This document shows positions 8,596 through 15,484 of a stretch of 64,000 bases of DNA, in pieces. The stretch is from Alphaproteobacteria bacterium. Lineage in GTDB: Bacteria > Pseudomonadota > Alphaproteobacteria > Bin95. The stretch is taken from NCBI GenBank assembly GCA_020638555.1, contig JACKII010000006.1, positions 186,001-250,000 on the forward strand. The letters run 5' to 3'. Every line of letters starts with the position of its first letter. Position 1 is the stretch's first letter. The notes beneath the pieces are model-generated. The model was not told where the DNA came from and did no database searches. It worked only from the letters and a program-made list of their open reading frames with translations. Made by a program: the position numbers and the translations under genes.

Positions 8596-8889
8596 TCAGC
8601 AGCGGCCGGCGGGTGTTTCATCGATCGCCGCGGCCATCGCCACCAGCGCCTTGGCTGCCGCGGGGCCTTTGACCTTCGCGTAAAGCTGCAAGCCGGAGAC
8701 AAGCCAGGCGGTGACGAAGACTTCGGCATCTCCGCCGGCTGCGTCTGCTGCCTTCACGGCATCCGCCCAAAGTTCGCGTGCAATCCGAATTTGTTCATGA
8801 TCTGCATTATACATGAGCTTTGCTCGTATTCCTATGACGTGGTGGTGTGTTGCGCCGGCATCGGTGGTCAGTCGGCCGGCGGCGTGCAT
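8596..8889 (-). CDS. hypothetical protein (element gene)
   Basis: A frame of up to 116 residues upstream of the capsid gene. I placed the start at ATG 8889 because AGAGG sits just upstream; ATG 8946 or 8814 are also possible. The C-terminal 70 residues (from MYNADHEQIRIARELWADAV) are acidic to neutral and helical, with no recognised motif. It lies between the iteron cluster and the capsid gene on the same strand, so it may share the capsid transcript. Function unknown. Confidence 0.45.
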   Translation of the reverse strand: MHAAGRLTTDAGATHHHVIGIRAKLMYNADHEQIRIARELWADAVKAADAAGGDAEVFVTAWLVSGLQLYAKVKGPAAAKALVAMAAAIDETPAGRC

Positions 8890-9015
8890 GCGCGCCTCTG
8901 CCGCCGACGCTCGGGCTGGCGTCCGGCACATCGCCAGCGCTGCCATTTCCGCTTGATCGCGGGGTTGCCCGCCATCGCGTGCCGGCCCGGCTGGGTTTGG
9001 TCCATGTGATTTCCT

Positions 9016-9207
9016 GTGGGACCAGTGGGACAGGTGGGACCGGGTTGTTTTTGCTGGTAGATTCCAGTCCCACTATGTGCGGCCCGTGTGGGACAGGTGG
9101 GACCGGTCGAGGGCATGTGGTCCCACATGTCCCACCGCCATGGACCACTGTGGGACCGAGAAAACCACGCAATATCAACGTGGTCCCACCTGTCCCACCT
9201 GTCCCAC
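9016..9207. repeat. mirror-symmetric cluster of 12 GTGGGAC iterons
   Basis: GTGGGAC starts at 9016, 9025, 9034, 9088, 9097 and 9150. Its reverse complement GTCCCAC starts at 9067, 9120, 9129, 9183, 9192 and 9201. Neighbours inside each group are exactly 9 bases apart, and every copy has a partner reflected about 9111.5 (each pair sums to 18223). The arms also share GTTG and TTGC pieces but differ in between. The cluster fills the gap between the DUF927 helicase gene and the next gene on the - strand. Iteron groups next to a primase-helicase suggest a replication origin, as in phage P4, or a regulatory or packaging site. The rest of 8890-9228 shows no gene. Confidence 0.85.
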
Positions 9208-9228
9208 CGATATTCGCGGGTGGCAGTG

Positions 9229-10959
9229 TCAGTCATCACCCGCACCCATGATCGAGGCCGTGACCGCATAGGCGCGGGGCCGGCCATGCTTGAGGCTCAT
9301 GCGACGGGTGAGGTGTCGCCCATCGCCTCCTTCGAGGTAGCCGGCGTCATGAAGATATCGCGCCGCCCGCTGTGGATCGGCGCCGCGGTGAACCTCGCGC
9401 CAGGCGTCGGCGGCGACGTAATAGGTTTCTCCCTCGCGCCACCCGGCCCGGTTCGGGATCGCGGGCCGCGGGTCGCCGCCGGGGTCCAGTCGCTCAAAGC
9501 GCGCATCGCCATGGGTGACCAGGAACGCGCGCACGCGCTCGATGGCCTCGCGGGCTTCGGCCGGCCCGGCACCGCCGCGGCCGTCGATCCACAGGCCGAG
9601 AATATGCATTGCAGCGTCATGCGCCGCCCCTCGTGGCCACCCCGTGAGATCGAAGATGGTCGCCAGTTCTCCGGCGGCGGCGATCAGGCCCAGGCGAGCG
9701 GCGGCCCGCTGTGTCTGACCATCTGCCTCGACGCCATGCAATTCCACCGCGTCACGGCGAAACGTCTCCATCGCCTCGCGGGCCGTCGCTTTCGCCGCCT
9801 CGGGGTCGTCGAGAAATTTCGCGACGAATGCCGGCCCGGCCGTGCCGTGGGCAGTGGCGGTTGTCGCCCGAACGCGGTCGGCAAATGCTGCAGCGCTCTC
9901 CGAGCCATGCAGATGGTCGAATGCGCCATGTTGGCCGGCGTCGGCCGACACATCGAGAAGGCGCACATGCTGCCCGGCATGGGTGCGGCCGCCGGCCTCC
10001 GCGATCTTGTCTGCCAGACAAATTTCGCCACTGGACAAGATCATCGTGCGCCATCGCTTTTGCGGCCGGGCTGCGCCCGTTCGATCCGCCCGCGCTTTGC
10101 CGATGCCGTTGGCGATCATATAGGCCGCTTGTGCCGCCTCTCGGCCGGAGACTTCGCCCATTTCGTCCAGGGCCAGCACCGAGCCGTTGCAGGCCGTCGC
10201 CAGGGCCTCCAGGCCGTTGGCGGTCGCCCGCCAGCTTTGCAGGAAAGCGGGGCCGCCCCAGACCGACGCCGCCGCCCGCTGGATCGTGCTCTTGCCGCTG
10301 CTCGATGCGCCGCGAAGATGCAGGCCGCCGCCATCGAGGCCAAGCGGTTCGAGCAGCGGCCCGGCGAGGGCGAGCGAGACGGCGGCGACCATCAGCGGAT
10401 TGCCGACGCAGAGCGCCGCGACCTGGCCGCGCCAGTCCGCGAGATCACCGGCCGCCACCATAGCCGTCGCGGCGCTGCTGATCGTCTCGGCCTGAAACAC
10501 GGCGCGCTCGTCGCCGATCACCTCGCCACTGCCGAGAACGAAGCTGCGGCAGGTCTCGTCGGACCATCCCAGCCGGTCGACCGATAGGGCGCGGTCCTTG
10601 GGCCGCCAGCGCTGTAGCAGGTCGGCGAGCGCATATCGGGCGGCCGGGCCAGGCGCGATGTAAAGCCCAAGGTCCAGCAGCTTGGCGCGCAGTTCGGCGC
10701 CGTCGCCCGCGAACATGCGTGCGGGGATCGCCCAAACATGGGCATTGCCGTCCGAGTCGATGACTTCCACCAGCCGGCCCCATCCCGCGCCGGATCGGTC
10801 GCGGGTCAGGGCCAGAACGTGAAGTTCCGAGCAAACAAGGGGGGCGCGGCGGTTGCCTTCATCATCTTCGACGATACGATGAATGTCGCCGTTCGGTCGC
10901 GCCTCGAAGCCAGTGGGCAGTGGCGAAAAATTGATCCTGGTCACGTTGGATGCCGTCAT
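9229..10959 (-). CDS. DUF927 domain helicase/ATPase (element replication)
   Basis: 576 residues. A Walker A motif GASSSGKST sits in the middle, followed by SVLALDEMGEVSG (Walker B) and a sensor-like LSSGE, the pattern of DUF927 proteins related to superfamily helicases of mobile elements. N-terminal segments such as GWGRLVEVIDSDG and VDRLGWSDETCRSFVLGSGEVIG are typical of the family. It probably unwinds DNA for element replication together with the primase. ATG 10959 overlaps the primase stop as ATGA, so the two are translationally coupled; the longer upstream frame overlaps the primase and is not used. The iteron cluster begins 22 bases after its stop. Confidence 0.85.
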   Translation of the reverse strand: MTASNVTRINFSPLPTGFEARPNGDIHRIVEDDEGNRRAPLVCSELHVLALTRDRSGAGWGRLVEVIDSDGNAHVWAIPARMFAGDGAELRAKLLDLGLYIAPGPAARYALADLLQRWRPKDRALSVDRLGWSDETCRSFVLGSGEVIGDERAVFQAETISSAATAMVAAGDLADWRGQVAALCVGNPLMVAAVSLALAGPLLEPLGLDGGGLHLRGASSSGKSTIQRAAASVWGGPAFLQSWRATANGLEALATACNGSVLALDEMGEVSGREAAQAAYMIANGIGKARADRTGAARPQKRWRTMILSSGEICLADKIAEAGGRTHAGQHVRLLDVSADAGQHGAFDHLHGSESAAAFADRVRATTATAHGTAGPAFVAKFLDDPEAAKATAREAMETFRRDAVELHGVEADGQTQRAAARLGLIAAAGELATIFDLTGWPRGAAHDAAMHILGLWIDGRGGAGPAEAREAIERVRAFLVTHGDARFERLDPGGDPRPAIPNRAGWREGETYYVAADAWREVHRGADPQRAARYLHDAGYLEGGDGRHLTRRMSLKHGRPRAYAVTASIMGAGDD

Positions 10960-11864
10960 GCCGCCACCTCGCGGCGGAGCAGGTCGTTGAAGTCCGATCC
11001 GGCAGGCGGTTGCAGCAGCGTCACCTCCCAGGCCCAGCCGTGCGCACGGTCCGCCAGGGCGTAGGCCGCGCGCCGGCCGGCCTGATCGCGATCCAACGCG
11101 ACGACCAGGCGACCAGGAGTCCTCGGCAGTTTCACCTGCTTCATGTTGGAGCTGCTGATCGCTGCCCAAATCCGAGCGTCGGGCTCGACGAAGCCGCCGG
11201 GAATAGCAGACAGGGCGGTTTCGATGCCTTCGGCGATGACCAACGGTCCGCGCCCAACGGTCAGGCGCACGGCGCCTCCGCGGACCGGGCCAAGCGCTCG
11301 CTTCTGGTCATTGCTGCCCACAGGCGCTTTGCCGGTGCCGTCGCGGTCCAGATAGATGCGGTGGACCGCAAAGCCATCGCCGCCCTGGACCAGCGCGACG
11401 ACGGCGGGCCAGCACATTTTCGACGGCGTGTGCCAGCAGGCCGACAGGTATCGAAGCGTGCCGGGCAATTCGCAGTCGATGCCGCGAGTTCGCAGATATC
11501 GCTCGCCCAACGTGCCATGGATCGGCCTGGCCTCACGCCAGATGCGTTCGGCGAAGCGTGAACTCTCTGCCCGGACGGCCTGGCGCTCGGCGTTGAGTTG
11601 GGCGACCGCCACCGGGTCGGGTGCTGCATGCGAGCCCGGCGCGACGCCAGCCGCCGCCAGGACATCGCGGAAGGTGCACTGGCTTTTCTTGCAGTGCAAC
11701 AACAGCCGGCCACGGCTATCGGCCAAGGTCAGGGCGTTTTGATCGCGGCGCCGCTCCGGCTGGCAGACGGGGCAAGGGCAGGTGCCGTAGTGGCCGTACC
11801 AGCGGCCGCCCAGCGCCTTGGTCAGGGATTGGGCGTCGGCTCGTTCGAGAATGGCGGTGGTCAT
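10956..11864 (-). CDS. zinc-ribbon/Toprim primase-like protein
   Basis: 302 residues. An N-terminal zinc ribbon is visible (CPCPVC, then HCKKSQC), like the CHC2 finger of primases, followed by a linker and a Toprim domain. The Toprim acidic residues appear in VIAEGIETALS and VVALDRDQAGRRAA. It would make primers for replication of the integrated element. It is coupled by ATGA overlaps both to the 62-residue gene upstream and to the helicase downstream, forming one operon with alpA. Such primase-helicase pairs are typical of P4-like satellites. Confidence 0.85.
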   Translation of the reverse strand: MTTAILERADAQSLTKALGGRWYGHYGTCPCPVCQPERRRDQNALTLADSRGRLLLHCKKSQCTFRDVLAAAGVAPGSHAAPDPVAVAQLNAERQAVRAESSRFAERIWREARPIHGTLGERYLRTRGIDCELPGTLRYLSACWHTPSKMCWPAVVALVQGGDGFAVHRIYLDRDGTGKAPVGSNDQKRALGPVRGGAVRLTVGRGPLVIAEGIETALSAIPGGFVEPDARIWAAISSSNMKQVKLPRTPGRLVVALDRDQAGRRAAYALADRAHGWAWEVTLLQPPAGSDFNDLLRREVAA

Positions 11865-12049
11865 CGGCCGCCCTCCCGATCCGTCGCGGATGTGGTGCCG
11901 CAGCCCGTCTCTAGCGCCATCGTCTCGTGGCTTGCATTTGTCACCACGGCCGCTACATTCAGGGCTTCCGCAGCAATCGCCCCCTCATGATTGCGTAGCC
12001 CCGCGCCGGTCTGACCACCGGCCGGGGCGTTTCTTTGTCCGCCTCCCAT
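11861..12049 (-). CDS. small hypothetical protein in the alpA-primase operon
   Basis: 62 residues, not recognised, rich in Gly, Ala and Thr (for example NHEGAIAAEALNVAAVVTNA). The evidence for a gene is its arrangement: ATG 12049 lies 2 bases after the alpA stop, and its TGA overlaps the primase ATG (ATGA). It is therefore probably translated between the two. It could be a small regulator. Its weak sequence features keep confidence moderate. Confidence 0.5.
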   Translation of the reverse strand: MGGGQRNAPAGGQTGAGLRNHEGAIAAEALNVAAVVTNASHETMALETGCGTTSATDREGGR

Positions 12050-12051
12050 GA

Positions 12052-12240
12052 TCAGGCTGCCTTGTCGGCTTCGCGGCTGGCGATCCACGCTTCAATGTCT
12101 TCGCGCCGCCACCCAATGGCGCGCGCACCGAGCTTGATGGGCGCAGGGAACTGCCCAGCCTTTACTTGGTCGTAAACCCAAGAGCGCCCCATGCCGATGG
12201 CGGCTAGCACCCGGGGAAAGCGCCAAACTTCATTGTGCAT
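12052..12240 (-). CDS. AlpA family excisionase/regulator
   Basis: 62 residues from ATG 12240, which has a GAGAGG site; a longer start at 12270 is possible. The winged-helix AlpA pattern is clear: WRFPRVLAAIGMGRSWVYDQ, then GQFPAPIKLGARAIGWRREDIEAWI. AlpA proteins activate integrase genes or act as excisionases in P4-like elements. It heads the operon with the small gene, primase and helicase, and lies about 100 bases downstream of the 252-residue gene that follows the integrase. Confidence 0.9.
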   Translation of the reverse strand: MHNEVWRFPRVLAAIGMGRSWVYDQVKAGQFPAPIKLGARAIGWRREDIEAWIASREADKAA

Positions 12241-12340
12241 TGTTAATGCCTCTCGCGTGTTAGTGGACATGCGAAAGGTAGAAAGCCACCAATGGCAGCG
12301 ACTAAGGCAAATTTCCGGAAAATTTAGCGCCGACCGCGAA

Positions 12341-13099
12341 TTATCCTAAGGTCTTCTCGGATCGTCCTCTGTGATATGGATTTTTTTTGTCGGCATCTGA
12401 TTTTTCGTACCATTCAGTTACTTTGAGCACTAACCACTTCTGCAAAGCATTGTCTGTCGCATGTTTTTCTTGGTGCATAATTTCTTTAATATAGTCTCTC
12501 CGTTTTTCTGACTGTTTTCTTCGTGAACTGACGCTTTCACTTCTGCCGGAATCGCTCCATCCGTATCTTTTCATTCCCAATAGAATTGACGGCTTGTATT
12601 TCGTTCGCCAATGCCATTCCTCTGTAAGAGCGCCTAAAGCAATAGCGAAATGCATCTGGCCCGCGCCCCCTGCATTCCTTCGCAGGTCCTCGATTGTTTC
12701 GATTGCCCTTGCCGCATACCACGGATCGGAGAACGGTTCCGAGAAGTTCCTCGCAAATTCGGTCACATGGGCGAAACCGAACCCACCTTCTTTGATCTTC
12801 TGAATGGGCGGGCAGTTTGGATCGCTGGTTTGCCACCAAGTGTTGCGGTCCTTGTATACCACACGCTCTTGCCCGTGCGGGAGGCCCGCCGCCTTCAATA
12901 CCGAGTGGCACTCAGCCCAAAGCGCGTCGATCTCGCTCCAGATTGTTGCTAGGGCCAATTCTCTCGCCTCGAACGACTCTTTTACGATCCCCACCTTCTG
13001 TTGAATTGGCATGTCGTCCCAATCGGGCTCTTGCCAATGGCCCAAGCGGGTTAATTCATCGCCCCCCTTGTCGATCCATTCTCGTTTTTTATCAGTCAT
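12341..13099 (-). CDS. hypothetical protein coupled to the integrase
   Basis: 252 residues, not recognised with confidence. Base composition, especially at 12341-12620, is far richer in A+T than the neighbours, a sign of separate origin. The protein is charged, soluble and rich in Trp (DDMPIQQKVGIVKESFEARE, then FAIALGALTEEWHWR), with a basic helical tail. The middle resembles unknown proteins that often sit beside integrases in proteobacterial islands. Its ATG overlaps the integrase stop (ATGA), so it is made from the integrase transcript. A role in integration control or a cargo (defence) role are both open. Confidence 0.6.
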   Translation of the reverse strand: MTDKKREWIDKGGDELTRLGHWQEPDWDDMPIQQKVGIVKESFEARELALATIWSEIDALWAECHSVLKAAGLPHGQERVVYKDRNTWWQTSDPNCPPIQKIKEGGFGFAHVTEFARNFSEPFSDPWYAARAIETIEDLRRNAGGAGQMHFAIALGALTEEWHWRTKYKPSILLGMKRYGWSDSGRSESVSSRRKQSEKRRDYIKEIMHQEKHATDNALQKWLVLKVTEWYEKSDADKKNPYHRGRSEKTLG

Positions 13100-14382
13100 A
13101 TAGAGGCCCTCAGTTGAACAAGTTTCTCGGCCCCCTTCCCCTCCAGGAATCGGCCCCAGGCTTCTAGCATCCCGCGCCGCCGCTCCAGCATGTCAGATCG
13201 GCGGTAGGCTCTTTCGACTTCCGTGCCGACCGTGTGCGCGAGAGCGATTTCCGCCATGTCGCGCGGGTATCCCCGCTCATCCGCCCAATCGCGGAATGTC
13301 GAGCGTATTCCGTGAGGTACAGCGGGCCGTTTGCTTCGGGGGTCAAGATACCCTTCCCTCCCCGCGTCGGCCTCTGCCTTGTGAATGCGGCGCGTGACGG
13401 CCGACAGGCTCATATCCGAGAGGGGTCCACCGCGCGGGGCAAAGAACACGACCTCCGAACCCTCCAGTCGCGGCAGCCGGGACAGCAATGCGACGGCCTC
13501 TTGTGTCAGGGGGACTCGATGCTCGCGGCCCGCCTTCATGCGTTCCGCTGGGATGGTCCAAACTGCGGCGCTTGGGCTGGGGCCTGGCGATCCAAGATCG
13601 ACCTCACCCCATACCATGCCCCGCACTTCGCCGGATCGGCATGCGGTCAGCGTCAGGAATTGCAGCGCCTGTGCTGCCATCCCTGCCCTGCCCTGTAGGT
13701 CTTCCCACCAGCGCGGCATGTCGGCCAAAGCGACGGCCGGGTGGTTTCCCGCTCGTGCTACCCTGGCGGGCTTGGGCAGGACTTCCGAAAGGTTGCCCTT
13801 CCATCGCGCCGGGTTGTCGCCCTCCCGATAGCCGGCAACGGTTGCCCAGGATAGCACCGCCTCGATGCGCCCTCGAAGCCGCGAGGCCGTCTCGGTCTTG
13901 GTCGACCAGATCGGCTCAAGGACACGCAGAATATCGCTCATGGTGATCGACCGGACGGGCAATTCCCCTAGCGCCGGCCGGGCGTAGGTGTCCAAGGTGG
14001 AGCGCCATTGCTTCTGGTGTTTCTCGTTGCGGAATTCATCCAGCTTCGAGGCCAGATACTTTTCCACCGCCTGCTGAAAGGTCAGGGCATCCCGCTGCCT
14101 CTGCTTTTCCGCCAGCGGGTTTCCGCCGCCTCGAACGATCCGCTTATTCTCGAACGCCGCTTCGCGCGCATCGGCCAGCGACACCAGAGGCGGGCTGCCA
14201 AGGCCAAGTTCCCGCCGCTTCCCATGAATGGTGAGCCGCTGCACCCAGAACCGCGAGCCGTTCGGTTCGACCCGCAGGTAAAGGCCGAACCCGCCGCCGT
14301 CATGATGCTTCCCCGGCCCTGCGGATTTCACCCTCGCGGCGGTAAGCGTCTTGGCTGCCCGTCGTTCCATCGCCCTGGCCAT
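13096..14382 (-). CDS. site-specific tyrosine integrase
   Basis: 428 residues with the N-terminal arm-binding domain of P4-type integrases (HHDGGGFGLYLRVEPNGSR), a SAM-like core-binding domain, and a catalytic domain with Arg249 (TACRSGEVRG), Lys about 283, His357 and Arg360 (PHGIRSTFRDW), His383 (LAHTVG) and nucleophile Tyr393 (AYRRSD). It would recombine the tRNA-Ser end with the element attachment site. It reads inward from the right end, with its start 143 bases from attR. This puts it away from the tRNA in the integrated form but next to the joined site in the circular form. Confidence 0.95.
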   Translation of the reverse strand: MARAMERRAAKTLTAARVKSAGPGKHHDGGGFGLYLRVEPNGSRFWVQRLTIHGKRRELGLGSPPLVSLADAREAAFENKRIVRGGGNPLAEKQRQRDALTFQQAVEKYLASKLDEFRNEKHQKQWRSTLDTYARPALGELPVRSITMSDILRVLEPIWSTKTETASRLRGRIEAVLSWATVAGYREGDNPARWKGNLSEVLPKPARVARAGNHPAVALADMPRWWEDLQGRAGMAAQALQFLTLTACRSGEVRGMVWGEVDLGSPGPSPSAAVWTIPAERMKAGREHRVPLTQEAVALLSRLPRLEGSEVVFFAPRGGPLSDMSLSAVTRRIHKAEADAGREGYLDPRSKRPAVPHGIRSTFRDWADERGYPRDMAEIALAHTVGTEVERAYRRSDMLERRRGMLEAWGRFLEGKGAEKLVQLRASI

Positions 14383-14525
14383 TCTTCCTCCATTTCTTCC
14401 CCCTCAATGACGCGGATTTGAGCGTATCAGAGCGGACGACAATGGACAAGAGAAGTCAAATAACCGCTTATTTTCAATGGGATTTGTGAACATTCGCGAA
14501 CATCGCCGGATTCGACGATGGCGGA

Positions 14526-14539
14526 CACCCCATCCGCCA
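14526..14539 (+). repeat. right attachment site core (attR)
   Basis: An exact 14-base copy of the tRNA-Ser 3' end (compare 5700-5713). It lies just upstream of the integrase start and just beyond the 3' end of cyoD, marking the return to the chromosome. Confidence 0.8.
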
Positions 14540-14552
14540 ATCTCGGTCGCTG

Positions 14553-14885
14553 TTATCCCATCATCCGGTAGTTCAGGTCGAACATTACCCATATCGCGCC
14601 GGCGATGATGATCGCGCCAATCACCACCGCCAATGTCAGGGCGATCGTGGCCTCCAGCGGCACGCGCTTGGTCGAATAGTGCAGAAAATACCGCAGATGC
14701 ACCAGGATCTGTGCCAGCGCGAAGACCGTGACGATGAGAAAGGTGCCGGATTTGCCCACATCGCCGGCGGCCACGACATAGAACGGGACGCCGGTCAGGG
14801 CGATGGCCAACAGGAAACCCGTGAGATAGTCCGCTATTGGGGGCTTGTGCAGAAAGAATGGCAGGTCTTCGTCGCGGTCGCTCAT
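14553..14885 (-). CDS. cyoD: cytochrome o ubiquinol oxidase subunit IV
   Basis: 110 residues with three predicted membrane helices (about 20-40, 47-70 and 80-104) and the conserved HLRYFLHYS between helices two and three. It is the small assembly/stability subunit of the bo-type quinol oxidase, which passes electrons from ubiquinol to oxygen and pumps protons. Its ATG overlaps the cyoC stop (ATGA). It is the last gene of cyoABCD; no heme O synthase gene follows, because the integrated element begins just beyond. Confidence 0.93.
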   Translation of the reverse strand: MSDRDEDLPFFLHKPPIADYLTGFLLAIALTGVPFYVVAAGDVGKSGTFLIVTVFALAQILVHLRYFLHYSTKRVPLEATIALTLAVVIGAIIIAGAIWVMFDLNYRMMG

Positions 14886-15484
14886 TTGACCAATCCCGGC
14901 AGGTAAACAAAGGAGAAGATGCCAATCCAGATCAGGTCGAGGAAGTGCCAGAACAGGCCCAGCCGATACAGTCGCGACAGAACCGGATGGGTCAGGCCCT
15001 TGACCTGAATTTGAACGAACATCACCGCAAGCATGAGCAGGCCAAAGCTTACATGCAGGCCGTGGGTGCCGACCAGGGCGACGAAGCCGGAGAGGAAGCC
15101 GCTACGCTGCGGTGTTGCGCCGTTGGCGGCCATTTCCGCGAACTCACCGATCTCCAGCGCAACGAAGCCGGCGCCCAGCAGGAAGGTCACCAGGAGCCAC
15201 AGATTCGCCCGCCCGTGGGCTCCGGACAAGGCCGATATGGCCAGAAAGCCGAATGTGAGGCTCGAACAGAGCAGCAAGCCGGTTTCGGCCGCAACGCGCC
15301 ACAGGGTGAAAATTTCCCCGGGCGCTGGACCGCCTGCCGTTCCCGGCAGCAATACCGCGTAGTTCGCAAACAGGACGGCGAACAGCACCGCATCGGTGAT
15401 CAGGTAGAGCCAGAACCCCAGGGCGCGCTCGCGATGCGGTTCGGGCGGCACCGGGTGGTCGCGTTGGGCGCTGTAGGTCGTCAT
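14882..15484 (-). CDS. cyoC: cytochrome o ubiquinol oxidase subunit III
   Basis: 200 residues with five membrane helices. Family pieces include LGFWLYLITDAVLFAVLFA and HGLHVSFGLLMLAVM, then FWHFLDLIWIGIFSFVYL at the C-terminus. It is a core subunit of the bo3-type oxidase in the inner membrane. A much longer frame continues upstream, but it only overlaps cyoB out of register. ATG 15484 overlaps the cyoB stop as ATGA, which fixes the start. Confidence 0.94.
   Translation of the reverse strand: MTTYSAQRDHPVPPEPHRERALGFWLYLITDAVLFAVLFANYAVLLPGTAGGPAPGEIFTLWRVAAETGLLLCSSLTFGFLAISALSGAHGRANLWLLVTFLLGAGFVALEIGEFAEMAANGATPQRSGFLSGFVALVGTHGLHVSFGLLMLAVMFVQIQVKGLTHPVLSRLYRLGLFWHFLDLIWIGIFSFVYLPGLVK

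Larger units (their letters stand above)
5700..14539. mobile_element. integrated phage-satellite-like element in tRNA-Ser
   Basis: The 3' end of the tRNA gene (CACCCCATCCGCCA, 5700-5713) is repeated exactly at 14526-14539, bounding about 8.8 kb. Inside are a tyrosine integrase next to the right end, an AlpA-type regulator, a zinc-ribbon/Toprim primase, a DUF927 helicase, a symmetric iteron cluster, an HK97-type capsid gene, an HTH regulator and small unknown genes. No terminase, portal, protease or tail gene is visible, so it is not a complete phage. A satellite or capsid-carrying island, or a shrunken prophage, fits best. The tRNA remains intact after integration. Excision would put the integrase promoter side next to the rejoined site. 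Confidence 0.85.

Noticed and set aside
9016..9207. Possible CRISPR array
   Set aside because: Repeat units are 7-9 bases in both orientations, without uniform 30-base spacers or cas genes.
8868..9287. A - strand frame rich in WDRWD and PTCPTG repeats
   Set aside because: It is the translation of the GTGGGAC iteron array and overlaps the helicase gene end; repeated DNA rather than a protein.
9088..10587. 499-residue frame on the + strand
   Set aside because: Antisense to the DUF927 helicase gene, whose frame has family motifs; long shadow frames are expected in G+C-rich DNA.
5624..14539. Complete prophage
   Set aside because: No terminase, portal, protease, tail or lysis genes can be found between the attachment sites.
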